In this document: one piece after another, positions 19,004 through 29,195 of the stretch
Layout of the letters: each line of letters begins with the position of its first letter
Numbering within the stretch: the first letter of the stretch is position 1
Source of the DNA: Gammaproteobacteria bacterium 50_400_T64
GTDB lineage: Bacteria; Pseudomonadota; Gammaproteobacteria; Pseudomonadales; Porticoccaceae
Direction of reading: 5' to 3'
Length of the DNA: 64,000 nt
NCBI GenBank assembly: GCA_002162755.1
Contig: MAAS01000013.1
Coordinates: 124,001 to 188,000, forward strand
The notes under the pieces: generated by a model
Told to the model about the DNA's origin: nothing
Databases searched by the model: none
The model's input: only the letters and a program-made list of their open reading frames with translations
Position numbers and translations under genes: made by a program

Positions 19004-20068
19004 ATGGCACTAGTAAGTATGCGTCAATTGTTGGATCACGCTGCAGAGCACCAGTACGGCCTGCCCGCGTTCAACATCAACAACCTCGAACAAATGCGTG
19101 CCATTATGGAAGCGGCTGATCAAACCAATTCACCGGTTATTGTGCAGGCCTCTGCCGGGGCGCGTAAATATGCAGGTGCGCCTTTTCTACGCCATTTGAT
19201 CCTCGCGGCCATCGAAGAATTCCCCCATATCCCCGTGGTAATGCATCAGGACCACGGCACCAGTGCCGCTATTTGCCAACGCGCAATACAACTCGGCTTT
19301 TCATCGGTAATGATGGACGGCTCCCTCGAAGAAGACGGCAAAACCCCCTCTAGCTACGAATACAACGTCGACATCACGCGTCGTGTTGTGGAAATGTCCC
19401 ACGCCTGCGGCGTGTCTGTTGAGGGCGAGCTGGGCTGTTTGGGTTCGCTAGAAACTGGCCAGGCAGGCGAAGAAGATGGCGTCGGTGCTGAAGGCACATT
19501 GAGCCTTGAGCAGATGCTCACCGACCCGGATGAGGCCGCTGACTTTGTCGCCAAAACCGATGTCGATGCCCTGGCCATTGCCATCGGCACCTCCCACGGC
19601 GCTTACAAATTCACCCGCCCACCCACGGGCGATGTGCTGGCCATTCAGCGCATTAAAGAAATTCATGCGCGCATCCCCAATACGCATTTAGTCATGCACG
19701 GCTCATCGGCAGTGCCCCAGGACTGGCTGGCAATTATTAATGAGTACGGTGGCGAAATTCCCGAGACATACGGCGTGCCGGTTGAGGAAGTTATTGAAGG
19801 CATTAAACACGGCGTGCGCAAAGTGAATATTGATACCGACCTACGACTGGCTTCAACCGGCGCTATTCGCCGCTTTATGGGGCAAAAACCGGGGGAATTT
19901 GACCCGCGCAAATACCTGGCAGTAGCGACCGAGGCGATGAAAGATATTTGTGTTGCTCGTTATGAATCGTTTGGTGCTGCGGGTAATGCGGACAAGATTA
20001 AAGCGCTGAGTCTGGATGCGGTGTCAGTTAGTTATGCGGCGGGGGAGTTGGTGCAGCAGGTAAAGTAA
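19004..20068 (+). CDS. fba: Class II fructose-1,6-bisphosphate aldolase
   Basis: Zinc-dependent aldolase that interconverts fructose 1,6-bisphosphate with glyceraldehyde 3-phosphate and dihydroxyacetone phosphate. 354 residues, the Pseudomonas-type length. Metal ligands are in VMHQDHG and in the HGSSAVP and [13 protein letters not shown] segments; VEGELGCLG is conserved. Good ribosome site GAAGGAAGG before the ATG. Last gene of the carbon-metabolism cluster, followed by a clear terminator. Confidence 0.97.
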   Translation: MALVSMRQLLDHAAEHQYGLPAFNINNLEQMRAIMEAADQTNSPVIVQASAGARKYAGAPFLRHLILAAIEEFPHIPVVMHQDHGTSAAICQRAIQLGFSSVMMDGSLEEDGKTPSSYEYNVDITRRVVEMSHACGVSVEGELGCLGSLETGQAGEEDGVGAEGTLSLEQMLTDPDEAADFVAKTDVDALAIAIGTSHGAYKFTRPPTGDVLAIQRIKEIHARIPNTHLVMHGSSAVPQDWLAIINEYGGEIPETYGVPVEEVIEGIKHGVRKVNIDTDLRLASTGAIRRFMGQKPGEFDPRKYLAVATEAMKDICVARYESFGAAGNADKIKALSLDAVSVSYAAGELVQQVK

Positions 20069-20097
20069 TATAAGTAAGACGCTTTACCGCTATCTTA

Positions 20098-20140
20098 AAA
20101 TCCCGGTCAATCTTTGAATTTCCCGGGATTTTTATTTTTT
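20098..20140 (+). terminator. Rho-independent terminator after fba
   Basis: AAATCCCGG (20098-20106) pairs with CCGGGATTT (20123-20131) and is followed by a T-rich tract TTTATTTTTT to 20140. It marks the end of the core gene cluster and the left edge of the accessory block. Confidence 0.8.
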
Positions 20141-20254
20141 GCCGTAGATATCGAAGAAAAAGCTTTGAGTTTGGCCGAAGTGTATTTTTCAGACGGCGTA
20201 CTTAAAACCGAAAAAGCGAAAGCTAGAGTCAAGCCTGACGAGTGGGGTTATTAG
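20138..20254 (+). pseudogene. Start-less coding remnant at the left edge of the accessory block
   Basis: An open frame running straight out of the fba terminator T-tract encodes a charged peptide with FAVDIEEKALSLAEVYF and ending in ARVKPDEWGY, then TAG. No ATG is present; a GTG at 20180 would leave only about 25 residues. The composition looks protein-coding, so I read it as the 3' end of a gene whose beginning was lost. I cannot name the family, and it may instead be a very short real gene. Confidence 0.35.
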
Positions 20255-20386
20255 ATGAGAACATTTATTGCTGTAGATCAAAATGGAAAAACCGTTACTG
20301 TTAGTGCCTACACTGAGTCAGAAGCAAGGCAAAAAGCGGAAGAGCTCTTGGGTTTTGGGAATGTTATTAAATTCCAAGAGGTATAG
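20255..20386 (+). CDS. Small 43-residue protein, unknown
   Basis: ATG at 20255 directly follows the TAG of the remnant frame (TTAGATG). The product begins MRTFIAVDQNGKTVTVSAY and contains the helix-like ESEARQKAEELL, a plausible small folded protein. A GTGGGG stretch lies about 10 bases before the ATG. No family is recognised. It precedes the helicase gene on the same strand by 78 bases and could be co-transcribed with it. Confidence 0.4.
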   Translation: MRTFIAVDQNGKTVTVSAYTESEARQKAEELLGFGNVIKFQEV

Positions 20387-20464
20387 TAACCCAACCAGGC
20401 GCGCAATCTGACGGCTGTGGTGCCAATTCGCTATACGTATGGTGCATCGTTATGAGAATTAACC

Positions 20465-22534
20465 ATGAAATTTAAGTCAGATTTGAAAATGGATTTTGAG
20501 ACTTATCAAAAACACCCAGATACACCGATATTCCATAGAATACGTTTTGACTCTACAAATGTTTATCTTACTAAAAGCAAATCTTATGACTTAATTACAT
20601 CTAAAAATGAGTATGGGAATTACAGGGTTTTCCCATGGAACGACCTAAGGGCAAAGGATTTTTTAAGGGCGGAGCTCAATGATGAAAGCCCTAATATTGG
20701 AAGCCATATTTCGTTGGGGGCTGTTAGCTTAATAGGCCGCTACAATCCAACAGCAGATGATTTGACTGATATACAATATGATACTCCTTCAGGGAAAGGT
20801 TTTTTTAAAAGCGCTAGGCATGAGCTGGAAGATGGCTTTGAGATTGAAGGCTCTGTAAAAGAACAAAAAATTAATTCATATGAATTCATGAGAATGGATG
20901 AGATTGTTCCTACAGGCGCACAGGGAAAAGCAATTTATGGAGAAGGAAATTATATAATTGACGGGCCTGCAGGGACGGGAAAATCTACCACGGTTCTACA
21001 AAAAATCAAGCTACTTCAAAAAAATGACGGTATAGATACAAATAAAATTTGTATCTTGGTCAAGAATGAAATGGTTGTTTCTGAGTTCCATGAACTCCTT
21101 AAGTCAATTGATATTGATGACTTGACCATTATGACTCCCCGCGAGTTAATATCAGGTCATTTCAGCCTTAAGCCAGTCAATAATATTAAGGCGGTGCGAA
21201 ATTCCGCTATTGAGATACAGAATTGTTTTAATAAACTTGTTGAAGAATCCGGGAAATTATTGAGTAATAATATTAAAGGGTTGGGTGCTGATGATGAGGA
21301 TATATCTAGGATTCTTGCTAAAAATAAAAGTGTAAATAAAAAGATCAGCTTGTATAAAAGTAAAAGGAAAGAGTTTGTAGATTTAGTGTTAAAGAATAGG
21401 AATAAAATTAAGACCTTACAGAGTGATATAGATGAAAGAGTTGGAAGTTTCTCTAAGTCTATTTCTGATAAATTAAAGATTGAAAATAGAAAAGAAAAAA
21501 ATAGAGGGGTAGGAAGGATTCGTTTTCTTTTTTCTTCAATGAATGACGAGCCTCTAAGCTTGGGCGATGAGGCGGAAATAAGAAATGAAACTAATAAGTA
21601 TAAAAGCAAAGAGTCGAGCAAGTTAGGCAAGTTAAAGGAAAATCATATTGAGAGTCAATCTAGGGCTTCAAAAGAAGTAAGTGCGATTGTTGATGGTATA
21701 GGGGCAGTATTTCTGTCAAATAATTTTTCTATGGGCTCGTCAGAAGATGAAGGTAAGTTGTTTTTTCACTATATTAATAAATTAATTGGCAATTCGGATA
21801 TATTTCATACGGTAATAATAGATGAGGCGCAAGATGTATCTTTACTTGATGTTGAGCTTGTATGGCTTCTGTCTAAAAATGTAATATTGACAGGAGATGA
21901 GTTGCAGGCAGAGAGTGAGGGCGGTATTGGTTGCTGGGAAAATCTTGAGCACTTAAAGCCAGAATTCTCAAAAGAACAAGAGCTTAATATTTTTACGCTC
22001 AGGCACAATTTTAGACAAACCTATGAGCTTGGTAATTGTAGTTTTAATTATCGCCAGCTAATTATGGGGAGGCCATTTTTAGATATAAGCAATGAGTATT
22101 TTGAAAATCAAAAAGGCTTTCGTGATCCTCAGATTGCATATATAGATAATGCATTGAATTTTATTGAGCTTGTTAATGATAAAATTAACCTAATTGGTGA
22201 GGTTTTTACAGATTCGATTCCGGTCGTCATATTTTATGAAAATGATGCTAGTTTGAAAAAACTATCAGGTATTTTGGGTAAATCAAAAATACAATATAGC
22301 GTTGATGGCGATAAAAATAACCCCGTTATGTTTGTATCTTTAAGTGATATTGCAGGAAGGAGTTTCCCTGTCGTGTTAGCGCCGTTAACAAATAACACTA
22401 AAGAAAATACGATTTATATTATGCTCAGTCGTGCAAAATACGACTTGGCACTATTTGCGGGGACAGATAAAAAATTAAACCGTTATATAGAAAAATTACT
22501 TTCAAAAGAAATAATAGTAACTTACGGCGAATAA
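20465..22534 (+). CDS. AT-rich superfamily I (UvrD-like) helicase/ATPase, probable accessory gene
   Basis: 689 residues. Walker A GPAGTGKS at 167-174, motif II DEAQD at 453-457, motif III region LTGDELQAE, motif IV-like LRHNFRQT, and motif VI MLSRAKYD at 653-660 with Arg656 make a complete SF1 ATPase core. The N-terminal 165 residues are not recognised. Between motifs Ia and II (about 255-415) is a Lys/Glu/Ser-rich stretch likely to form a coiled coil. There is no nuclease motif I can see. Base composition is much more AT-rich than the core genes on either side, indicating transfer. Neighbouring toxin-antitoxin genes make a defence or mobile-element role plausible; the function is unproven. 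Confidence 0.8.
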   Translation: MKFKSDLKMDFETYQKHPDTPIFHRIRFDSTNVYLTKSKSYDLITSKNEYGNYRVFPWNDLRAKDFLRAELNDESPNIGSHISLGAVSLIGRYNPTADDLTDIQYDTPSGKGFFKSARHELEDGFEIEGSVKEQKINSYEFMRMDEIVPTGAQGKAIYGEGNYIIDGPAGTGKSTTVLQKIKLLQKNDGIDTNKICILVKNEMVVSEFHELLKSIDIDDLTIMTPRELISGHFSLKPVNNIKAVRNSAIEIQNCFNKLVEESGKLLSNNIKGLGADDEDISRILAKNKSVNKKISLYKSKRKEFVDLVLKNRNKIKTLQSDIDERVGSFSKSISDKLKIENRKEKNRGVGRIRFLFSSMNDEPLSLGDEAEIRNETNKYKSKESSKLGKLKENHIESQSRASKEVSAIVDGIGAVFLSNNFSMGSSEDEGKLFFHYINKLIGNSDIFHTVIIDEAQDVSLLDVELVWLLSKNVILTGDELQAESEGGIGCWENLEHLKPEFSKEQELNIFTLRHNFRQTYELGNCSFNYRQLIMGRPFLDISNEYFENQKGFRDPQIAYIDNALNFIELVNDKINLIGEVFTDSIPVVIFYENDASLKKLSGILGKSKIQYSVDGDKNNPVMFVSLSDIAGRSFPVVLAPLTNNTKENTIYIMLSRAKYDLALFAGTDKKLNRYIEKLLSKEIIVTYGE

Positions 22535-22560
22535 AAATTTCCGCTTAAACTAACAAGCGG

Positions 22561-22577
22561 GGTCGGGTCTTGCAATG
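22561..22577. repeat. Left copy of imperfect direct repeat flanking parDE
   Basis: GGTCGGGTCTTGCAATG. The same orientation and nearly the same sequence recur at 23268-23283, with the ParDE pair between them. This could be an insertion scar or part of a decayed mobile repeat. Confidence 0.5.
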
Positions 22578-22636
22578 TCACATTCTGGGTAAGGCCAATG
22601 AGCGATTGGTAGCGCTAAGCTGTCTTGACTCTGCGC

Positions 22637-22927
22637 TTACAAATACCGTGCGGCTAACATACGGTCATGTAAAACCCGTATAACTTCAATCCCGTAGCCT
22701 GTTTCACGGTAATAAATGACATGGCGAATAACGGGGTGTTTTCGGTATCCTGTACGGATGTTTTCGCAGTTCATTCCAGCCTTCGGGCTTTTGGCCAAAA
22801 ACTCGAAGGCTTCCGTTACATCGTCGATGTATCGCTCTGCTTGTTGTGTCCCCCATTGCGCTAATGAGTACAGCCAAGTTGCCTCCATATCATCTCTGGC
22901 CTTTGGCGCTAGCCGGTATTCAGCCAT
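22637..22927 (-). CDS. parE: ParE/RelE-family toxin
   Basis: 96-residue toxin of the RelE/ParE superfamily. Features: MAEYRLAPKARDDMEATWLYSLAQWG start, the helical PKAGMNCENIR region and the strand HVIYYRETGYGIEVIRVLHDRM typical of ParE. ParE members poison DNA gyrase. The start overlaps the 3' end of the antitoxin gene by 8 bases, the usual antitoxin-first arrangement. Intact by length. It lies in the accessory block, between imperfect direct repeats. Confidence 0.9.
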   Translation of the reverse strand: MAEYRLAPKARDDMEATWLYSLAQWGTQQAERYIDDVTEAFEFLAKSPKAGMNCENIRTGYRKHPVIRHVIYYRETGYGIEVIRVLHDRMLAARYL

Positions 22928-23177
22928 GTCTTTTACCGTGCTTTGCTAGCATTTCTTTCTTGAATGAACTGGCGTTAAACGATTGGGGTTCTCCGCTTTG
23001 CTCGCCCTCGACGAGCGCCGCGCGGATAGCGTCTATATCTGCCTGGCTGCTTTGGTCGCGGCGTATCAGGTCGCGGATATATTCACTGTCATTGGTGAAT
23101 TCGCCCGCTGTAATTCGTGCCTTAATCCAGCTGTTTTGTTGATCTGTAACGGTGATTGTCTTGCGCTTTGTGCCCAT
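22920..23177 (-). CDS. parD: ParD-family antitoxin
   Basis: Ribbon-helix-helix antitoxin. MGTKRKTITVTDQQNSWIK is the DNA-binding strand and helix, SEYIRDLIRRDQ the second helix, and the acidic C-terminus binds the toxin. The ATG at 23177 has a GAGG site upstream and gives 85 residues, as usual. An ATG at 23198 in frame would add seven residues but would cover the operator-like repeat. First gene of the pair. Confidence 0.9.
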   Translation of the reverse strand: MGTKRKTITVTDQQNSWIKARITAGEFTNDSEYIRDLIRRDQSSQADIDAIRAALVEGEQSGEPQSFNASSFKKEMLAKHGKRHG

Positions 23178-23197
23178 GGAAACCGCCTCTATAGCCA

Positions 23198-23212
23198 TAT
23201 GAAATAATCATA
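23198..23212 (-). promoter_or_regulatory. Candidate operator of parDE
   Basis: Perfect inverted repeat TATGA-AATAA-TCATA just upstream of the ParD start. ParD proteins repress their own promoter by binding such repeats, so autoregulation is inferred. Confidence 0.45.
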
Positions 23213-23267
23213 CTATTGATGTGGTGCGGCTTCAAATTTTAGGGAGATTAGGGTTGGTGAAATTGTA

Positions 23268-23283
23268 GGTCAGTCTTGCAATG
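23268..23283. repeat. Right copy of imperfect direct repeat flanking parDE
   Basis: GGTCAGTCTTGCAATG, differing from the copy at 22561-22577 by one substitution and one missing base. It lies 28 bases before the higB remnant. Confidence 0.5.
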
Positions 23284-23311
23284 CCGGAACCTCTAGGGTT
23301 ACGCTCTGCGC

Positions 23312-23589
23312 ATGATCAAATCGTTCATACACAAAGGGCTTCAGAAGTTTTATACAACGGGCAAGACTTCAGGCATTCAAGCTAAGCATGAAAGTAAAAT
23401 ACGCTTAATCCTGTCAAACCTTGACCAAACTGAGGTTCCCGACGATATGGATTTACCCGGGCTGCCTTACATCGGTTTAAAGGTGTTCGTCAAGAAATAT
23501 GGCCTGTAAGGGTAAGCGGTAATTGGCGAATTACTTTTCGTTTTGTTGGGCGAGATGTCGAAATTGTAAATTATGAGGATTATCACTAA
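23312..23589 (+). pseudogene. higB: HigB toxin gene broken by a 1-base deletion
   Basis: The first 50 codons give a HigB/RelE-type start (MIKSFIHKGLQKFYTTGKTSGIQAKH) up to DMDLPG. The frame then runs out at a TAA after 65 codons. From 23461 the frame that is one base back reads AALHRFKG, then GNWRITFRF and ends in NYEDYH, the normal HigB C-terminus. Restoring one G in the run at 23458-23461 would rebuild a toxin of about 92 residues whose stop overlaps the higA ATG. The product as written lacks the catalytic C-terminal half and should be inactive. Confidence 0.85.
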
Positions 23590-23888
23590 TGACTATGTAT
23601 AACCCCGCCCACCCTGGCGAAATACTGAAAGAACTCATTATTGATTCGTTAGGTTTAACGATTACGGATGGTGCAAAACATTTAGATGTAAGCCGTAAGA
23701 CGCTTTCAAAAGTGTTAAATACTCGAGGCTCAATAACACCAGAAATGGCACTGCGCTTAGAGTTGGTGTTCAGCAAGCCTTCGGCAGATCATTGGCTTCG
23801 ATTACAAAACGCCTATGATTTATGGCAAGCAAGACAGCATCAAGAGTCAATTAATGTATTGCCGTACGATATTGCTCATGTGGCATAA
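23589..23888 (+). CDS. higA: HigA-family antitoxin (XRE helix-turn-helix)
   Basis: 99 residues. NPAHPGEILKELI is the family start, followed by the helix-turn-helix ITDGAKHLDVSRKTLSKVLN and the ITPEMALRLELVFSKPSADHWLRLQ segment typical of HigA/VapI antitoxins. It neutralises HigB and represses the operon promoter. Its ATG overlaps the stop of the broken higB (TAATG). It is intact although its toxin is frameshifted, so it now acts at most as an orphan antitoxin or regulator. Confidence 0.92.
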   Translation: MTMYNPAHPGEILKELIIDSLGLTITDGAKHLDVSRKTLSKVLNTRGSITPEMALRLELVFSKPSADHWLRLQNAYDLWQARQHQESINVLPYDIAHVA

Positions 23889-23953
23889 GCAGGGTTAGGT
23901 TCTTCCCTGTCGCGTTGTTTGCCAGGCTTATAAAAACTAACCGACAGCTTCTT

Positions 23954-24784
23954 CTACGCTGACATCTCTGCACGAATTGCCGCAATCACCGGCTGTGCTT
24001 CAGGCTGTATTCCGCGCCAGAGGCTGAATGACTCTGCAGCCTGCTCAACTAACATGCCTAAACCGTCGGCTGTTTGTTGTGAGCCGTGGTCGTTCATCCA
24101 GTGCATAAAGGGGGTGGGTTCGGCGGCGTACATCATGTCGTAGCCCTGGGTGTTTTTACTCAACACTGTATCGGGTACGGGAGCGAGTTGTCCGCTGAGG
24201 CTGGCACTGCTGCCGTTGATGATGAGGTCAAAGGGGGCGCTTTCTTTTAGTGCGTCAAAACTACACGCTTCAATATTACCGAGATTGGCGAAATCAGCTG
24301 CCAGTTTTTCTGCTTTGCTCACCGTACGATTGGCGATAACAATTAATGCGGGGTGTTTTTTTAACAGGGGTTCTAATACACCCATCACCGCACCGCCAGC
24401 GCCGATCAATAGTACTTTCTTGTCGGTGATCGACCAGCCGAGGTTGGTGGTGATGTCGCGAACGAGGCCGATGCCGTCGGTATTGTCGCCGAGTATTGAG
24501 TCGTCATCCTGGCGAATGAGGGTGTTGACCGCACCCGCGCGGCGGGCGCGCTCGCTGAGATGGTCGACAAAGGCGAAGGCATCCTGCTTGAAAGGCACGG
24601 TAATATTTAAGCCCTTGCCGCCAGCTTCGAAGAACTGCCTTGCCGCCGCTTGAAACTGATCCGGCTCAACCAGTGTGCTGACATAGTTAATGTCCTGCCC
24701 TGTTTGATCCGCGAAGGCTCGGTGAATTTGCGGTGAGCGACTGTGCTTAATCGGGTTGCCAAAAACGGCGTATTGGTCTGTCAT
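23954..24784 (-). CDS. aroE: Shikimate dehydrogenase AroE
   Basis: NADPH-dependent reduction of 3-dehydroshikimate in aromatic amino acid synthesis. 276 residues. N-terminal VFGNPIKHSRSPQIH binds shikimate, NITVPFK and NTDGIG are conserved, and the Rossmann loop is GAGGAVMGV. Its ATG is 18 bases after the hemF stop. This is the first core gene to the right of the accessory block. Confidence 0.96.
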   Translation of the reverse strand: MTDQYAVFGNPIKHSRSPQIHRAFADQTGQDINYVSTLVEPDQFQAAARQFFEAGGKGLNITVPFKQDAFAFVDHLSERARRAGAVNTLIRQDDDSILGDNTDGIGLVRDITTNLGWSITDKKVLLIGAGGAVMGVLEPLLKKHPALIVIANRTVSKAEKLAADFANLGNIEACSFDALKESAPFDLIINGSSASLSGQLAPVPDTVLSKNTQGYDMMYAAEPTPFMHWMNDHGSQQTADGLGMLVEQAAESFSLWRGIQPEAQPVIAAIRAEMSA

Positions 24785-24802
24785 TGTTGTCTACCGTGGT
24801 GT

Positions 24803-26257
<1,455 letters not shown>

Positions 26258-26260
26258 TAC

Positions 26261-26776
26261 TTAAGCCTTGGCTCGAGCCTGCAGTTTGTCCTGTAAGGCC
26301 TGGTCTTTTTCGATAACGACCTGAGCATTCGCGGCGCGCTCGTCGAGCAGGCGTTGATGCAGCGCTGGATCGGCACCGGCGATAATCTGAGCGGCCAGAT
26401 AAGCGGCATTTTTAGCGCCGGCCTTGCCGATGGCAACGGTGGCAACGGGAATGCCGCCGGGCATTTGTACGGTTGAGAGTAATGCGTCGAGGCCTTCGAG
26501 AGAGCCGTTAATCGGCACGCCAATAACCGGTCTTAATGTCAGTGCCGCCACTGCACCGGCCAGATGTGCGGCCATACCTGCCGCACAGATAAAGGCGGCG
26601 CAACCGCGCTCATCGGCAGAGGTCACGTAGTCATGGGTGACGGCGGGGGTGCGGTGGGCCGAGGTGACCTTCGCTTCGAAAGGTATGCCAAGTTTATTGA
26701 GCACGTCAAAACTGGCTTCCATGATGGGAAGGTCGGAGTCGGAGCCCATTAGGATGGCGACGAAAGGTTTGCTCAT
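26261..26776 (-). CDS. purE: N5-carboxyaminoimidazole ribonucleotide mutase PurE
   Basis: Class I PurE that rearranges N5-CAIR to CAIR in purine synthesis. [26 protein letters not shown] and the [28 protein letters not shown] segment are all present. The start at 26776 ([13 protein letters not shown]) gives 171 residues; the upstream ATG at 26839 would overlap dprA's promoter side and adds an unconserved leader. PurK, its usual partner, is not adjacent. It lies between dprA and the broken tsaC, 3 bases before the latter's ATG. Confidence 0.95.
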   Translation of the reverse strand: MSKPFVAILMGSDSDLPIMEASFDVLNKLGIPFEAKVTSAHRTPAVTHDYVTSADERGCAAFICAAGMAAHLAGAVAALTLRPVIGVPINGSLEGLDALLSTVQMPGGIPVATVAIGKAGAKNAAYLAAQIIAGADPALHQRLLDERAANAQVVIEKDQALQDKLQARAKA

Positions 26777-26851
26777 GGGGTGAAGCCTCGTGTGCTGTGA
26801 AAAACCGCACAGGCTACCCGAAGACGCAGACAAGGGCAATCGGGGCGGGGG

Positions 26852-27961
26852 CTATTTGATGCGGTTATAAAGTCCGGCTCGCTGCTCGACCCAGCCTTCG
26901 AGCTCAAGTTGTACCAGCTGGGCGCTGAGCGTGGCAGCTGCGAGTTGGGTACGTGACATCAATGTATCCAGGTCAGCAGGGTCAAAGCCGAGTGCGTTGA
27001 GTATCTGATTCGCGGTGTTATCAAGCTTGCTGATAGCGTCTGGTGTGTTTGCTGGCTCCACCCCTTCGGCTTTGTAGGCAAGCATGCCGCCCAGTTCATT
27101 AATGATGTCATCGGCCGTTTCTACCAGTGCTGCGCCCTGTCGAATCAGTTGGTGGCAGCCCTTGGCGCTGGGGTTGTGGATAGATCCGGGTATGGCAAAA
27201 ACCTCGCGCCCTTGCTCCATGGCGAGGCGGGCGGTAATCAGTGACCCACTTTTCAGTGCGGCTTCGACGACGAGAACACCGAGGCTGAGGCCGCTGATAA
27301 TGCGATTGCGCTGGGGGAAGTTGCCGGGGCGGGCTGGCGTGCCGGGCGGGAATTCGGAAACAATAGCCCCGCCCCTGGTGAGAATGTCTGCATAGAGACT
27401 TTGGTGGCGGCGGGGGTAAATAACATCAACCCCGGTGCCGAGCACGGCGATGGTATTGCCGGTTTCCAGTGCGCCGAGGTGGGCGGCAGCATCTATACCC
27501 AGGGCCAGACCGCTGGTAATCGTAAAGCCACTATTGGCCAGATATCGAGCAAAGGCGCGCGCATTTTGTTGTCCAGCGGCGGAATGGTGGCGGCTACCGA
27601 CGATGGCTATTTGCGGCAGGTTTAGGGCGCTGGTGTTGCCTTTGACAAAGAGCAGGGCAGGCGGCGTATCGATTTCCCGCAACAGCGCCGGATAGTCTGG
27701 CGAAGATATAAGAACGATATCGATAGCTTGCGCAGTGCAGGTGTGGAGAATCTCTTGTGCGAATTGTGCAAAATCAGCAGGTTTGGCGCGGTAGGCGTTT
27801 AGCCCTTTGCGGTAGGCGGGTACTACTGTATTTGTCGGGGTTTGCAGGGCTTGGGTAAAAGAGCCAAATTGTTGGTGAAGTTTACTGAGGGCAACGGAGC
27901 CGATGCCGGGGAGTGCTTGTAGTATCAGGGCGCATTCGTGCTCGGTGAGCATAGGTCCCAT
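26852..27961 (-). CDS. dprA: DNA-processing protein DprA (Smf)
   Basis: Loads RecA on incoming single-stranded DNA during natural transformation. 369 residues from ATG 27961, or 366 from ATG 27952 (MLTEHECAL), which is equally good. The Rossmann-like domain has IVGSRHHSAAG, SGLALGIDAAAH, LGTGVDVIYPRRH and SEFPPGTPARPGNFPQRNRIISGLS; a C-terminal winged-helix DML1-like region follows. With type IV pilus genes elsewhere in the window, competence is possible but not shown. Confidence 0.95.
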   Translation of the reverse strand: MGPMLTEHECALILQALPGIGSVALSKLHQQFGSFTQALQTPTNTVVPAYRKGLNAYRAKPADFAQFAQEILHTCTAQAIDIVLISSPDYPALLREIDTPPALLFVKGNTSALNLPQIAIVGSRHHSAAGQQNARAFARYLANSGFTITSGLALGIDAAAHLGALETGNTIAVLGTGVDVIYPRRHQSLYADILTRGGAIVSEFPPGTPARPGNFPQRNRIISGLSLGVLVVEAALKSGSLITARLAMEQGREVFAIPGSIHNPSAKGCHQLIRQGAALVETADDIINELGGMLAYKAEGVEPANTPDAISKLDNTANQILNALGFDPADLDTLMSRTQLAAATLSAQLVQLELEGWVEQRAGLYNRIK

Positions 27962-27987
27962 CCTTGGGCATGTTGAAGGCTATCTTC

Positions 27988-28024
27988 TTAATAGAAAGGC
28001 CCCGTGTAAGGACCTTTCTATTAA
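27988..28024 (-). terminator. Hairpin between the LysM gene and dprA
   Basis: Perfect 12-bp stem TTAATAGAAAGG (27988-27999) with CCTTTCTATTAA (28013-28024) around a 13-base loop, just after the LysM gene stop. The T-rich arm ends the hairpin on the minus transcript, though no long U-run follows. Probable terminator or attenuator. Confidence 0.6.
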
Positions 28025-28034
28025 AGTGTTGGGT

Positions 28035-29063
28035 TTATGGTTGACGTACGATGTCTTTGATCTGGATGGGTAATTCAGCCGTGAGAACCAGGGCAAAGCT
28101 CATCTTTTCAAAGGTACGGAAAACCATTAGCAGGCCGGCTTTCTCTGGGGGTAGAGTGACGCTGCCGCCTTGTACGCGGTCTTTAACAACGACACCGGCC
28201 TTGAGGATAGATAGCATATTGCCAATTTCTATACCGTCGCGCTCGCCGAGATTAATGCTGACTACGTCGAGCATACCGCCGGTACTCACTGCGCCTTCAA
28301 CGGATAGGATCAAGCCTTCGGTGCCTTCAGGAGGGGCGCTGGGGTAGAACGTTGTATCAATCTTGCGTTCTTCATGTTCCAGGAGCCTGTCGTCGATACG
28401 CAGTTCTTCAAGACTACGGGTGGCGATGAGTGTAAGGATGTCGTCGTTAAGAGCCGTTACGCTTCCTGCGCCAATATCTTTCGCTCGAATACCAAGTGTT
28501 TCATTGGTGATTGGGTCGACGAAAGCGCCACCGTTGCGATAAATGCCATAGGAGTTCTGAGTCTCGGAGAAGTCGCCTCGGGCATAAAAGCTATCACCTT
28601 TAGCCGTGAGTAAATGCTTGGTTTGGCCGGCAAGTATGTAAGGGGCACTCTCGAGCACACCGGGCTCAACAACGCGATTACGGGACAGGAAGCTATTGAT
28701 CATATCCAGTGGCAGAGCGGGGATGGCCTGGCGGTCGGCGATTTCGCGGATTTTAGGGCTGAGTTTAACGTTGCGGCTGCGCGTGAGCGTTAGACGGGGT
28801 TTGCCATCAATGTAGATCAGGCTGATGATGTCGCCAGGGTAGATCAAATGAGGGTTTTGAATTTGTGGATTGACCTGCCATATTTCGGGCCACAACCAGG
28901 GTTGGGCGAGAAAGTGGGCAGAAATATCCCAGAGAGTATCGCCCTTCGTGACCGTGTGCTTGTCGGGGATATCGTCGTTAAACGGGGCTTCGGCCACGGC
29001 TGTTGTGACAAGGACACAGACACTCATTAATGCCAGTGCTACTGTCTTTATAGGGCTCTTCAT
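28035..29063 (-). CDS. LysM-domain exported protein
   Basis: 342 residues. A signal peptide (KTVALALMSVCVLVTTAVAEA) is followed by one LysM peptidoglycan-binding repeat, HTVTKGDTLWDISAHFL to NPHLIYPGDIISLIY (about 35-85). The rest is a beta-rich region of unknown function. The gene is the conserved neighbour of dprA, divergent from def, as in Pseudomonas. Likely periplasmic and cell-wall associated; no enzyme motif is seen. Confidence 0.9.
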   Translation of the reverse strand: MKSPIKTVALALMSVCVLVTTAVAEAPFNDDIPDKHTVTKGDTLWDISAHFLAQPWLWPEIWQVNPQIQNPHLIYPGDIISLIYIDGKPRLTLTRSRNVKLSPKIREIADRQAIPALPLDMINSFLSRNRVVEPGVLESAPYILAGQTKHLLTAKGDSFYARGDFSETQNSYGIYRNGGAFVDPITNETLGIRAKDIGAGSVTALNDDILTLIATRSLEELRIDDRLLEHEERKIDTTFYPSAPPEGTEGLILSVEGAVSTGGMLDVVSINLGERDGIEIGNMLSILKAGVVVKDRVQGGSVTLPPEKAGLLMVFRTFEKMSFALVLTAELPIQIKDIVRQP

Positions 29064-29195
29064 AAAGGCTCTTCCTTAGGCTGAATGCCGATGGTGTATA
29101 CTGCGGTCATCGGCAGGTTCAGGGTTGTAATTATTGGACCAGCCCGGATGTTAACAGCCGTTTATACTTTTTTGCTAGAATTCCATCACAAAGCT

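Noticed and set aside
20387..20464. Possible integron attC site before the helicase gene
   Set aside because: ACCCAAC at 20388-20394 fits the left core, but no complementary GTTRRRY partner or stem arms occur in the following bases.
21157..21630. 157-codon minus-strand frame inside the helicase gene
   Set aside because: A shadow of the AT-rich helicase coding frame, rich in Leu/Phe/Ser with no features of its own.
20465..22534. Assignment of the helicase as HelD or as a DUF2075 protein
   Set aside because: The SF1 core and coiled-coil insertion are compatible, but the N-terminus and insertion position do not let me name the family.
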